A stretch of DNA of 64,000 nt, from contig NZ_QYCZ01000001.1 in NCBI RefSeq assembly GCF_003614945.1, positions 266,001 to 330,000 of the forward strand, given 5' to 3'. How positions within the stretch are numbered: position 1 is the first letter of the stretch; each line of letters starts with the position of its first letter. Source of the stretch: Bergeyella cardium (lineage in GTDB: Bacteria > Bacteroidota > Bacteroidia > Flavobacteriales > Weeksellaceae). This document shows, piece by piece, positions 44,430 through 53,477 of the stretch. The translations under genes and the position numbers were made by a program. The notes under the pieces are model-generated. The model ran no database searches and had not been told where the DNA came from. It saw nothing but the letters and a program-made list of their open reading frames with translations.

Positions 44430-45899
44430 ATGGAAAATCATCAACTGAAAATATACAATTCCCTTAGTGGAGAGAAGGAAATCTTTAAGCCCATTTTAGA
44501 AGGAAATGTCGGTATGTATGTCTGTGGGCCTACGGTCTATTCTAATGTGCATATGGGCAATGTGCGTACTTTTATGTCCTTTGATTTTATCTACCGTGCG
44601 CTTACTCACCTCGGGTATAAGGTTCGCTATGTAAGGAATATCACCGATGCTGGGCACTTAACCGATGATGGCGATGTGAATAATGACAGATTCGTAAAGC
44701 AATCCCGATTGGAAAAGCTCGAGCCAATGGAAATCGTCCAGAAATATACGGTGAACTTCCACGATGTGCTGAAGCTCTTTAATAACCTCCCTCCCAATAT
44801 AGAGCCTACCGCTACTGGGCATATCATAGAGCAGCTGGAGCTTGCAAAAATTCTTATTGATAAAGGATTGGCATACGAGAGCAACGGTTCTGTCTACTTT
44901 GATGTGCTGGAATACAACAGGCGGGGCTTAAACTACGGCGAACTTTCCAAAAGGAATATTGAGGAGCTTTTTGCCAATACCCGAGATTTGGATGGGCAGG
45001 GCGAGAAGAAAAATCCGCAGGATTTTGCCCTCTGGAAAAAGGCTTCGCCAGAGCATATTATGAAGTGGCCTTCGCCTTGGGGCGAAGGCTTCCCAGGTTG
45101 GCATCTCGAATGTACAGCGATGAGTACCAAATATCTCGGTGATAAGTTTGACATACACGGTGGTGGTATGGATCTGAAATTCCCACATCACGAGTGCGAA
45201 ATAGCACAGGGCAAGGGCTGCAATGGTACCTCACCAGTGAATTATTGGATGCACGCCAATATGCTCACAATGAATGGCCAGAAAATGTCTAAATCCACAG
45301 GGAATACCATTCTTCCAATGGAACTTATCACGGGAGAAAATACTTTCTTTGAGAAAGGCTTCCACCCGTCCGTTATCCGATTTTTCTTCCTTCAAGCGCA
45401 TTATAGAAGTGTGGTAGATTTGTCCAACGAGGCATTACTAGCCAGTGAAAAAGGTTTTAACCGAATGATGGAAGCACTTAAAATCCTAAATGATTATGAA
45501 GGAGAGGGCGAAAACTCTTCATTCACACTTGCAGAATGGAAAGATAAGTGTTATGCAGCTCTTATGGATGATTTCAATTCACCTATCCTCATCGCTCACC
45601 TTTTTGATGTGGTTAAGCTCATATTCAGCATTAAAGATGGTAAATCTCACCTCTCTACATCTGATACAGACGAACTAAAACACTTGATGCACGCCTTTGT
45701 ATATGATGTGCTTGGGCTACAGCAGATAGAAGAAAACGCTAATGAAAAGCTGGATTCTACCATTCAAGTGCTTATAGAGCTTAGGAACCAGGCTCGGAAG
45801 GCGAAAAACTTTGAGCTCTCCGATCAGATTAGAGATAAACTACTGGAAGCAGGCATTCAACTGAAAGACTCCCGAGAGGGCACTACTTATACTTATTAG
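44430..45899 (+). CDS. cysS: Cysteinyl-tRNA synthetase
   Basis: The 489-residue class I synthetase charges tRNA-Cys. Visible are the zinc-binding and HIGH region [16 protein letters not shown], the second zinc ligands in GWHLECTAM and [10 protein letters not shown], and the KMSKS motif [10 protein letters not shown]. Length matches the family. Confidence 0.97.
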   Translation: MENHQLKIYNSLSGEKEIFKPILEGNVGMYVCGPTVYSNVHMGNVRTFMSFDFIYRALTHLGYKVRYVRNITDAGHLTDDGDVNNDRFVKQSRLEKLEPMEIVQKYTVNFHDVLKLFNNLPPNIEPTATGHIIEQLELAKILIDKGLAYESNGSVYFDVLEYNRRGLNYGELSKRNIEELFANTRDLDGQGEKKNPQDFALWKKASPEHIMKWPSPWGEGFPGWHLECTAMSTKYLGDKFDIHGGGMDLKFPHHECEIAQGKGCNGTSPVNYWMHANMLTMNGQKMSKSTGNTILPMELITGENTFFEKGFHPSVIRFFFLQAHYRSVVDLSNEALLASEKGFNRMMEALKILNDYEGEGENSSFTLAEWKDKCYAALMDDFNSPILIAHLFDVVKLIFSIKDGKSHLSTSDTDELKHLMHAFVYDVLGLQQIEENANEKLDSTIQVLIELRNQARKAKNFELSDQIRDKLLEAGIQLKDSREGTTYTY

Positions 45900-45996
45900 T
45901 CATCCGTGGTATGGGAGGTTTTACCATAGATTTTAGGTGTCTTTTAAGTGATTGAATTATTAATAATAGATTCTCGCTAAAAAACTAAAAGTATAT

Positions 45997-46026
45997 TTGT
46001 GAGAATAAAAAAAAACTTTATTTTTG
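45997..46026 (+). promoter_or_regulatory. Promoter of the DUF177-rpmF unit
   Basis: TTG (45997-45999) and TATTTTTG (46019-46026) are 19 bp apart, a textbook match to the Bacteroidota promoter. It overlaps a possible upstream ATG (46024), showing that translation starts at 46039. Confidence 0.8.
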
Positions 46027-46038
46027 CACACTCATTTT

Positions 46039-46563
46039 ATGGACAAGATTAGAAACTACGACATAGCGTTTGTTGGTCTTAAAAATGGGAAGCACGAGTT
46101 TGATTTTGAAATCACTCAGGCGTTCTTTGAGCTTTTTGACACTGAAAAAGAATTTACAGCTCCAAAACTCAATATAAAGGTGTTTTTGGAGAAGCACAGT
46201 ACTTTTTTAGAGTTTAATATTCAAACTCTGGGGACTATCAACCTTGAATGTGATATTACAGGGGAGGAGTTTAGCTATCCCATAGACGAGAATATAAACA
46301 TCTTGGTAAAGTTTGGAGAAGACTATGATGACTCCAATGAAGAAGTGATCACGATTCCTCATCAGGATTATGCGTTTAATATTGCACAGCTTATTTATGA
46401 GTCTGTAATGCTCGCTGTCCCGATGAAGAAAATCTCACCCAACCTCTCCGATAAAGATTTTGAACTTTTGGAAAAGTTTAGTCCAACCGCTCAAAATGAT
46501 AAAGAAGAACCCGAAGGGGAGATAGACCCGAGATGGGAAGCATTAAGAAAATTGAAAAATTAA
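46039..46563 (+). CDS. YceD/DUF177 protein
   Basis: The 174-residue acidic protein belongs to the YceD (DUF177) family, which precedes rpmF in most bacteria and has been linked to 23S rRNA accumulation in plants and bacteria. The Cys-containing core LECDITGEEFSYPIDENINI is typical. The ATG at 46039 was chosen because an upstream ATG (46024) overlaps the promoter box. rpmF follows after 56 bp. Confidence 0.88.
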   Translation: MDKIRNYDIAFVGLKNGKHEFDFEITQAFFELFDTEKEFTAPKLNIKVFLEKHSTFLEFNIQTLGTINLECDITGEEFSYPIDENINILVKFGEDYDDSNEEVITIPHQDYAFNIAQLIYESVMLAVPMKKISPNLSDKDFELLEKFSPTAQNDKEEPEGEIDPRWEALRKLKN

Positions 46564-46619
46564 AATATTATAGTAGTGGGATAGCCCCGCTCATCATCAA
46601 ATAATAAAAAATATTAGAA

Positions 46620-46823
46620 ATGGCACATCCAAAGAGAAGACAGTCTGCTACAAGAAGAGATAAGAGAAGAACCCACTACAAAGCGGTTGCTCCTCAGTTA
46701 GCAAAAGATTCAACTACTGGTGAGTTACACCTTTACCACAGAGCTCACTGGCACGAAGGAAAACTCTACTACAGAGGTAAAGTAGTATTAGAAAAAGAAG
46801 TAGCTACTTCCGAAGAGGCTTAA
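46620..46823 (+). CDS. rpmF: Ribosomal protein L32
   Basis: The 67-residue basic protein begins [20 protein letters not shown], the usual L32 start. It lacks the four-cysteine zinc motif of some L32 paralogues. Placed after DUF177 as in most genomes. Confidence 0.97.
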   Translation: MAHPKRRQSATRRDKRRTHYKAVAPQLAKDSTTGELHLYHRAHWHEGKLYYRGKVVLEKEVATSEEA

Positions 46824-47239
46824 TAGCACTACTAACAAAAATAATGTAATAACTCTGGTTTTTATAAGCTGGAGTTATTTCTGTATAGCTATTTAAGGTT
46901 AATGATAAATACTAATTGTACTTCATTTTACATCTTTCATAGAGTAAAGATTTAAAAATGATAACTTTTGGGCAGGGTTGCGTATTTAAGCGTGATATTT
47001 TTATTAAAAATTTGTTTTAAAAGTTAGTATATCTGTTGTATATGCTTTCCCTTTTGGGAAAGGAGAGAAGTAATAAATAGATTTGTGTTTTATATTAAGT
47101 GGTTTATAAAAAGGTTACGGGCGACCCTCTGGGTCGCCCGTAACCTTTTTATTGTTCTTAGATGTTAGCTTTTAGCCCTTAGTTTGTCCTAAGTGCTCCC
47201 CACGCCAGTGGGTAAGTGCCCGACCGGCTACGGTCTACC
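46824..47239. other. 416-bp intergenic region with two hairpins
   Basis: After rpmF there is a weak terminator-like hairpin (about 46848-46879, stem AATAACTC / GAGTTATT), then an AT-rich stretch without ORF or RNA gene recognised, a small TTTCCC/GGGAAA hairpin at about 47048-47063, and the perfect 20-bp hairpin at 47108-47150. Just before the oligopeptidase stop the bases ACCGGCTACGG occur twice, 20 bp apart. Confidence 0.6.
47108..47150. terminator. Perfect 20-bp hairpin, probable bidirectional terminator
   Basis: The stem AAAAAGGTTACGGGCGACCC pairs with its exact reverse complement across a TCT loop. The ends are A and T runs, so it may terminate both rpmF readthrough and, on the minus strand, the oligopeptidase gene 90 bp away. 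The GC-rich stem is much stronger than other terminators in the window. Confidence 0.75.
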
Positions 47240-49336
47240 TCACCGGCTACGGCGCATTTCATAGAGAGCAAAGCCCATTTTATCGGCAGCTTCATTGATG
47301 ATTTGCTCTGTGGAGCGCCCTGCACCGTGCCCTGCATTTACCTCTATACGGATGAGCACAGGATTTTTACAAGACTGCTTCGCTTGAAGCTCTGCAGCAA
47401 ACTTAAAGGAGTGGGCAGGTACTACACGGTCATCGTGGTCGCCAGTAGTAATAAGAGTAGATGGGTAGCATACCCCTTTTTTTACATTGTGCAGAGGGGA
47501 GTAAGATTTCAGATACTCGAACATTTCTTTACTGTCTTCGGCGGTTCCGTAGTCATACGCCCAACCTGCTCCTGCGGTAAACTTATTATATCTGAGCATA
47601 TCCAGTACGCCTACGGCTGGGAATGCTACACGAGCGAGGTCTGGTCTCATCGTCATAACGGCACCTACGAGTAGTCCGCCATTAGACCCTCCAGAAATCG
47701 CTAAGTATTTTTTAGAGGTATATCCATTCTTTTGGAGATATTCTCCCGCAGCGATGAAGTCATTAAACACATTCTTCTTCTGCATCTTGGTTCCTGCATT
47801 GTACCAGTCTTTTCCGTATTCACCGCCTCCACGGATGTTTGGAACGGCATAAACGCCACCATTTTCCATCCAAATCGCATTGATTACAGAGAAGTAAGGC
47901 GTCATAGAAGCATTAAAACCGCCATATCCGTAGAGGATGGTAGGGTTCTTACCATTGCGTTTCAAGCCTTTCTTATAGCTGATTATCATCGGTACTTTTG
48001 TTCCGTCTTTGGAGGTGTAGAAAATCTGCTCGCTCACATAGTTTTCAGGGTTGAATTTTACTTTTGCCTTTTGATAAACTTCGGATACGCCCGTCTCTAC
48101 ATTAAACTTGAAAGATGTGCTTGGAGTAATGTAGTTGGTAAAGGAATAATAAAGGTCTTTCTCCTCTTTCTTCCCATAGAAGCCTCCTGCTGAGCCTTTA
48201 CCTGGAAGAGCAATTTCTCTGATGAACTTGCCATCGTAATCAAATTGTTTGATGGAAGAAACTGCATCTTTCATATAATTGGCAAAGATGTAGCCTCCAC
48301 CAGTAGACACACCGAGTACATTTTGAGTTTCTGGGATTACATCTACCCAAGTCTGAGGAGTACTGATATTGAATTTTTGAAGTTTTCCATTAGGAGCATT
48401 TTTATCGGTTTGTACATAGATGAAATCGCCTTTGGAATCTACAACTCCCGTATTATAATCAAAACCTTTCTGAATTTCTATAAAGTCTGAATTTTTCTTG
48501 TTCTTAAGGTCTTTGATGTAAAGCTCATTTCCATTGGTAGCATTTGCCCCAGAGACGATGAGGAACCTTTCGTCATCGGTAAGGCTTGCAGAGAGATATC
48601 TCCACTTGCCTTCTTTTTTCACAATGAGTTGCTTGTCCTGAGACTGCTTGGTTCCCAACTTGTGGAAGTATATTTTGTGGTCATCGGTCTTTGCAGAAAG
48701 TACACTGCCGTCGGGTTTATCATAGCTTGAATAAAAGAAGCCCTCGTCTCCAAGCCAGGCAGCACCAGAGAATTTTACATCTACCAAAGTATCATCAATC
48801 TGCTTTTTTGTTTTTACATCGAGGATGATGATTTTATTCCAGTCGCTCCCCCCTTCAGAGATTCTATAGGCTACAAGTGTTCCTTTCTTATTAAAGGAAA
48901 TTCCCGCGAGGGAGGTTGTTCCGTCTTTAGAGAAAGTATTTGGGTCGAGGAATACCTCAGTTTTTCCGTTTTTATCGGTTCTATAAAGTACAGATTGTGC
49001 TTGCAGACCATCATTTTTATAGAAGTAAGTGTATTCTCCTTCCTTAAAAGGGGTTCCGATTTTCTCATAGTTCCAGATATCTTTCAGCTGTTTTGCAAGC
49101 TCATTTCTGAAAGGGATTTTAGAGAGATAATCATTTGTGAAAGCAACTTCACGCTCTACCCAATCTTTTGTTTTGGCAGACATATCGTCTTCCAGCCAGC
49201 GATAAGGGTCTTGAACTTTTACACCGAAATACTCATCTGTATGGTCAATTTTTTCGGTTTGGGGGTATTGTTTTTGTGCATTCATAAAAGAAAATGCTGC
49301 TACCGAAGCAGCACAAATTAAAGTTTTCTTTATCAT
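47240..49336 (-). CDS. Secreted prolyl oligopeptidase (family S9)
   Basis: The 698-residue protein has a signal peptide (MIKKTLICAASVAAFSFMNA), a seven-bladed propeller region and a C-terminal alpha/beta-hydrolase domain. The catalytic triad is visible: Ser in SGGSNGGLLVGAV, Asp in DHDDRVVPAHSFKF, His in NAGHGAG. It cleaves short peptides after proline and is probably periplasmic. The N-terminal EKIDHTDEYFGVKVQDPYRW is typical of the family. Transcribed divergently from the acyltransferase gene. Confidence 0.96.
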   Translation of the reverse strand: MIKKTLICAASVAAFSFMNAQKQYPQTEKIDHTDEYFGVKVQDPYRWLEDDMSAKTKDWVEREVAFTNDYLSKIPFRNELAKQLKDIWNYEKIGTPFKEGEYTYFYKNDGLQAQSVLYRTDKNGKTEVFLDPNTFSKDGTTSLAGISFNKKGTLVAYRISEGGSDWNKIIILDVKTKKQIDDTLVDVKFSGAAWLGDEGFFYSSYDKPDGSVLSAKTDDHKIYFHKLGTKQSQDKQLIVKKEGKWRYLSASLTDDERFLIVSGANATNGNELYIKDLKNKKNSDFIEIQKGFDYNTGVVDSKGDFIYVQTDKNAPNGKLQKFNISTPQTWVDVIPETQNVLGVSTGGGYIFANYMKDAVSSIKQFDYDGKFIREIALPGKGSAGGFYGKKEEKDLYYSFTNYITPSTSFKFNVETGVSEVYQKAKVKFNPENYVSEQIFYTSKDGTKVPMIISYKKGLKRNGKNPTILYGYGGFNASMTPYFSVINAIWMENGGVYAVPNIRGGGEYGKDWYNAGTKMQKKNVFNDFIAAGEYLQKNGYTSKKYLAISGGSNGGLLVGAVMTMRPDLARVAFPAVGVLDMLRYNKFTAGAGWAYDYGTAEDSKEMFEYLKSYSPLHNVKKGVCYPSTLITTGDHDDRVVPAHSFKFAAELQAKQSCKNPVLIRIEVNAGHGAGRSTEQIINEAADKMGFALYEMRRSR

Positions 49337-49354
49337 AATTAGAATATTTTGACC

Positions 49355-49362
49355 AAAGATAA
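49355..49362 (-). promoter_or_regulatory. -7 promoter box of the prolyl oligopeptidase gene
   Basis: On the minus strand the bases read TATCTTTG, 18 bp before the ATG. Confidence 0.5.
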
Positions 49363-49402
49363 TTAATTTTCTAATTATAGAAATAGTTTTATGTGAAATC
49401 TT

Positions 49403-49410
49403 TATTTTTG
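49403..49410 (+). promoter_or_regulatory. -7 promoter box of the repeat-containing acyltransferase gene
   Basis: TATTTTTG matches the consensus, 34 bp before the ATG. Confidence 0.55.
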
Positions 49411-49444
49411 CGACACAATTGATTATTTAAGAATAATAAGTATT

Positions 49445-50569
49445 ATGGAGATAAAAAAAGACCGAATTTTTGGATTGGACATTATTAGAATGCTGGCTAT
49501 TCTATTTGTAATGATTACCCACGCAGCGAAGTTTATTCCTGCAAAATATGCTAAATATTATTCCGCTTTATATTATGATGGTGTAGGTATTTTCTTTGTT
49601 TTGAGTGGATTTCTTATAGGGCATATTTTTATTAAACAAATGGAAAGTAAGGGTCTCTCGCTAGAAGAAATGAAAAATTTCTGGATAAAGCGATGGACAA
49701 GAACTTTACCTAATTATTATTTGATTTTAATTATTCTTTTTGTAATACAATACAATACAATACAATACAATACAATACAATACAATACAATATCTTATTT
49801 AATTTTCTCCCAGAACCTGTTTAGTAATATGCAGCATAGTTTCTTTGAATGGTCTTGGAGTTTGAGTGTGGAAGAATGGTTTTATTTATTGCTTCCGTTG
49901 TTTGCTTTTATATTAAAGCTCCTTAGATTCTCTCTGAAAAATATTATGTTGATTATAATTTTGGGAGGGTTATTTATTATCCATTTCTTTCGTTTTACAT
50001 ATCTATTTTCTATTAATGATTTTAAATATGAAGATTTTGAGGTTATTAGATATTCAGTTTTTTATCGTTTAGATGGAATTATGTTTGGGGTTTTGGCGTC
50101 CTATATTTATTTCTATTACAGAGGTTTTTGGGATAAGAATAGAAAGGTAATGTTTTGGATGGGGATTATTGCTTTTATTTTGAGTAATTTTTTAGATAAA
50201 GTTATAGGAGTAAATAACTTTTTATACAGAACAATAGAATTAAGTATTACTTCTATTACCATATTATTGATTTTACCTTATATGAACTCTATAAAAACCA
50301 GCAATAGTAAATTATATAAACCGATTACTTTTTTGAGTATAACTTCATATTCATTATATCTTATTAATAGTATTGTGCAAATGGGGTTAGCAAAAATAGT
50401 AGAATATTATGATGTGAATGAATATTATAATATAGTACCTTGGTCGGCTATGTTTGTTATTTGTTATACTTCATTTTGGGGCGTGTCTATTCTTTTATCT
50501 TATTGGTTTTATAAATACTATGAGATAAGGGCTACTAATTATCTAAGAAAGAAGTTCCTTCCTAAGTAG
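49445..50569 (+). CDS. OafA/YrhL-like membrane acyltransferase with in-frame pentanucleotide repeat
   Basis: The 374-residue protein is an acyltransferase-3 family member with about ten membrane segments. The N-terminal FGLDIIRMLAILFVMITHAA has the conserved His of the family, and WSLSVEEWFYLLLPLF is the typical second motif. Such enzymes O-acetylate surface polysaccharide or other envelope sugars. Between membrane segments, about residues 100-116, the DNA is nearly ten AATAC units giving YNTIQ repeats. In the present state the frame is open to the end. The gene is clearly more AT-rich than its neighbours, suggesting transfer. No partner polysaccharide genes adjoin it. Confidence 0.9.
   Translation: MEIKKDRIFGLDIIRMLAILFVMITHAAKFIPAKYAKYYSALYYDGVGIFFVLSGFLIGHIFIKQMESKGLSLEEMKNFWIKRWTRTLPNYYLILIILFVIQYNTIQYNTIQYNTISYLIFSQNLFSNMQHSFFEWSWSLSVEEWFYLLLPLFAFILKLLRFSLKNIMLIIILGGLFIIHFFRFTYLFSINDFKYEDFEVIRYSVFYRLDGIMFGVLASYIYFYYRGFWDKNRKVMFWMGIIAFILSNFLDKVIGVNNFLYRTIELSITSITILLILPYMNSIKTSNSKLYKPITFLSITSYSLYLINSIVQMGLAKIVEYYDVNEYYNIVPWSAMFVICYTSFWGVSILLSYWFYKYYEIRATNYLRKKFLPK
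49744..49792 (+). repeat. Pentanucleotide microsatellite (AATAC) 9.8
   Basis: Nine complete AATAC units and a tenth AATA lie inside the acyltransferase coding region. Loss of one unit would bring a TAG at 49822-49824 into frame; gain of one would bring TAA at 49800-49802 into frame. Both would truncate the protein at roughly residue 120-125. Confidence 0.97.
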
Positions 50570-50728
50570 TATTCTTTTTACAAAATAAAGTGCATAAAGT
50601 GAAAACTCATTTTTACTCGAAAAATCTGTTCAATTAACGATTGCTATTGAATAATTAACAAAGTTTAATAAAAAATAATCCTTTTAAGGAATGGTATTTG
50701 TATTTTGAGATTCCAAAATTTAATATCA

Positions 50729-50923
50729 ATGGAGAAGTTGAGCAAAAATATAGTATTAGCAGGGGGTATAGGAATTTTTAGTATACTGGCATTTCTCTAC
50801 ACGATAAAAAAGTTGAAGAAACGCAAATCCAAAAAGAAGCAGGAAGATGATTTCAGACTCTTTGAGACTGATATTCTGAATGCCGAAAGCCAACACGGCG
50901 TAGAATATTTCTCTGTGAGGTAA
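50729..50923 (+). CDS. Small single-TM protein of unknown function
   Basis: The 64-residue product has one membrane segment (about residues 8-24, IVLAGGIGIFSILAFLYTI) followed by a strongly basic stretch (KKLKKRKSKKKQ) and an acidic soluble tail. The ATG at 50729 is preferred; a TTG eight codons earlier is also in frame, but lies in a promoter-like TATTTTGA. I do not recognise a family. It stands alone between the acyltransferase and pgi genes. Confidence 0.6.
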   Translation: MEKLSKNIVLAGGIGIFSILAFLYTIKKLKKRKSKKKQEDDFRLFETDILNAESQHGVEYFSVR

Positions 50924-51075
50924 AAATATTATTATATCATATCATTAAACTGCGATAGGCATAGTCTGTTGCAGTTTTATTTTTGTTTTCTATATAGATA
51001 TTAATCGAGAAGGCAATATTCGTTGTTTGAAAAGTTGAATTTAGAGAGGGAAGCCTGTCATTTATTAACTTTCCG

Positions 51076-51083
51076 TAGATTTG
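51076..51083 (+). promoter_or_regulatory. -7 promoter box of pgi
   Basis: TAGATTTG matches TAnnTTTG, 20 bp before the ATG at 51104, and lies inside the longer in-frame version of pgi. Confidence 0.6.
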
Positions 51084-51103
51084 CGTCATTAAAAACCGAG
51101 CAG

Positions 51104-52744
51104 ATGTTGCCTAAAATAAACCCTGTACATACACAAAGCTGGAGAGCATTGGACGCGCTCTTTCAGAATTATGATTTCGATTTGAGAACTTTATTCGCTG
51201 AAAACCCTAAGCGTTTCAGTGATTTTTCTATTAAAAGACAAGGCTATCTCTTTGATTATTCAAAGAACTTAATCAATGAAGAGGCGAGGGAGCTCCTCCT
51301 CCAACTGGCAGAAGAAGTACAGCTAAAAGAAGCTATTGAGAAGCTGTTTTCTGGGGATAAAATCAATGAGACAGAGGGTAGGGCAGTGCTTCATACAGCA
51401 CTTCGGGATTTCTCTTGCCGAGAGATTTTAGTTGATGGGAAAAATATAAGAGAAGATATAAAAAGAGTGCTCCTGCAGATGAAAACTTTCTCCGAAAGGG
51501 TGATTTCTGGGGAGCACAAAGGCTTTTCAGGAAAGGAGATTACCGATGTAGTCAATATCGGAATTGGAGGCTCAGACCTCGGTCCAGTAATGGTTTGCTC
51601 AGCTCTTAAACATTTTAAAACGAGGCTCAATCTACATTTTATCTCCAATATAGATGGCAACCACTCCGCAGAGGTGCTTAAAAACTTAAACCCAGAAACT
51701 ACGCTATTCATTATTGCCTCTAAAACCTTTACCACCCAAGAGACAATGACCAATGCCCATACCGCTAAAAAATGGTTTTTGAAGGTGGGCTCAGAGGCGG
51801 ATATCGCTAAGCATTTCGTAGCTCTTTCTACCAATATAGAGGCAGTGAAGAGCTTTGGTATATTAGAAGAGAATACTTTTGAGTTTTGGGACTGGGTTGG
51901 TGGTCGCTATTCACTTTGGTCAGCCATTGGGCTTAGTATTGTTTTAGCGATAGGTTATCCTAATTTTGAGCAGCTTCTAATGGGGGCTAATGAAACAGAT
52001 ACCCACTTCCAAACTGCTGATTTCTCTGAAAATGTACCTGTGCTAATGGCGCTTCTCGGTGTGTGGTACAGAAACTTCTTTGGAGCGAGTTCTTATGCTG
52101 TACTCCCTTATTCACAATACCTCGACCGCTTCCCTGCCTATCTCCAGCAGGCAGATATGGAGAGTAATGGCAAGTGCGTAGATAGAAACGCCAACTTTAT
52201 AGATTATGAAACGGGTGCGATTATTTGGGGAGAGCCAGGCACTAATGGTCAGCACGCTTTTTATCAATTAATCCACCAAGGTACAGAGCTCATTCCTTCT
52301 GATTTTATCGCTTTTGTAAGGCCTTGTAATAAGGTGTCTGACCATCAAGAAAAGCTTTTGGCAAATTTCTTCGCACAGACCGAAGCACTCGCTTTTGGTA
52401 AAACTGAAGAAGAAGCCTTAGATGAGCTTCAGCAAACAGGGAAGCCCATAACCGAGATCGAAAGGCTCTTAAATTATAAGGTCTTCCAAGGGAATACCCC
52501 TACCAATTCCATCCTTATAGATGAGCTTACACCGTTTTCACTCGGGCAGCTTATTGCCCTCTATGAGCATAAGATTTTTGTGCAGGGCGTCATCTGGAAT
52601 GTCTTTAGCTTTGACCAGTTTGGTGTAGAGCTCGGGAAAGTTTTAGCAGGCAAGATTCTCCCAGAGTTAGAAAGTACAGCCAAAATTGCCTCCCACGATT
52701 CATCAACTAATGGACTTATCAATTATTATAAAGAAAACAGATAG
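51104..52744 (+). CDS. pgi: Glucose-6-phosphate isomerase
   Basis: The 546-residue enzyme interconverts glucose-6-phosphate and fructose-6-phosphate. Family signatures are [28 protein letters not shown] and the C-terminal [16 protein letters not shown]; the catalytic Glu lies before SNGKCVDRN-like [12 protein letters not shown]. The start at 51104 ([13 protein letters not shown]) fits relatives, while an in-frame ATG-free extension to 51023 would contain the promoter box. The next gene follows after 6 bp. Confidence 0.96.
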   Translation: MLPKINPVHTQSWRALDALFQNYDFDLRTLFAENPKRFSDFSIKRQGYLFDYSKNLINEEARELLLQLAEEVQLKEAIEKLFSGDKINETEGRAVLHTALRDFSCREILVDGKNIREDIKRVLLQMKTFSERVISGEHKGFSGKEITDVVNIGIGGSDLGPVMVCSALKHFKTRLNLHFISNIDGNHSAEVLKNLNPETTLFIIASKTFTTQETMTNAHTAKKWFLKVGSEADIAKHFVALSTNIEAVKSFGILEENTFEFWDWVGGRYSLWSAIGLSIVLAIGYPNFEQLLMGANETDTHFQTADFSENVPVLMALLGVWYRNFFGASSYAVLPYSQYLDRFPAYLQQADMESNGKCVDRNANFIDYETGAIIWGEPGTNGQHAFYQLIHQGTELIPSDFIAFVRPCNKVSDHQEKLLANFFAQTEALAFGKTEEEALDELQQTGKPITEIERLLNYKVFQGNTPTNSILIDELTPFSLGQLIALYEHKIFVQGVIWNVFSFDQFGVELGKVLAGKILPELESTAKIASHDSSTNGLINYYKENR

Positions 52745-52750
52745 CAGATT

Positions 52751-53473
52751 ATGGAAAACTTTACACACTACATATTAGATGAGCTTAAGGCAAATCACAA
52801 GGTTGCCATTAAAGGTTTCGGAACTTTCTTCCTGAAAGATTCCACCGCAAAAGTTATTCGTAATAATGAGAATATCCTACCTCCAGCAAAGGAGATTTTC
52901 TTCCACGCTGATGTACATACTTCCGATGAAGGCTTCACCCTGTCCATCCTCGATAAGGAGTCTTTGGCATTTGATGAAGTCTATCAATTCATACAGCAGC
53001 AGGTAAGTCATTGGAATACCCTCTTGGAGCACAACGAAGACTTTACAATAGACTCCATTGGGCATTTTTCCTTTGATGACCACAAGCAGCTCTCTTTCTC
53101 TGGTGAGCGGCTTGATGATTTATCACCAGACTATTTCGGTTTAGAGATGATAAGCCTAAGCCCTCTACAAAAGCAGAGCGCACATTCCTCTTCTACCGAG
53201 CGAGGTTCAGATGACAAGCTGAATAAAGCCATCCTTTGGATATTCCTTGTGCTCATTCCGCTCTGCGGGCTTATCGGTGCAGGACTACTCTTTGCAACCA
53301 AGTTTTCAGGAGATAAATCCCTCAATGATATCTCGGTGAAGAAAGGTACGCACTCCATCGAAGACAAAGAAGAAGCACCAGAAAAAGCCTCAGAAGAGGT
53401 TCCAAAACCGATAATAGATACGCTGATTGATGTTAATAAAGAACAAGCCCTACCCAGCTCTTATCCTAATTAA
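52751..53473 (+). CDS. HU-domain (CCDC81-like) single-TM protein
   Basis: The 240-residue protein has two short HU-like domains at the N-terminus (about residues 1-60 and 65-135, with KVAIKGFGTFFL and DFTIDSIGHFSF), then one membrane segment (about 157-178) and a Glu/Lys-rich tail ending EQALPSSYPN. The domain order matches Bacteroidota proteins with HU-CCDC81 domains, in which SPOR domains often follow the membrane segment; here none is seen, so the tail is short. DNA binding has been assumed but not shown. Confidence 0.78.
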   Translation: MENFTHYILDELKANHKVAIKGFGTFFLKDSTAKVIRNNENILPPAKEIFFHADVHTSDEGFTLSILDKESLAFDEVYQFIQQQVSHWNTLLEHNEDFTIDSIGHFSFDDHKQLSFSGERLDDLSPDYFGLEMISLSPLQKQSAHSSSTERGSDDKLNKAILWIFLVLIPLCGLIGAGLLFATKFSGDKSLNDISVKKGTHSIEDKEEAPEKASEEVPKPIIDTLIDVNKEQALPSSYPN

Positions 53474-53477
53474 TTAA

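Noticed and set aside
45900-46038. Possible terminator with TGGTA / TACCA after cysS
   Set aside because: The stem is five pairs at most with no T run, so it cannot be supported.
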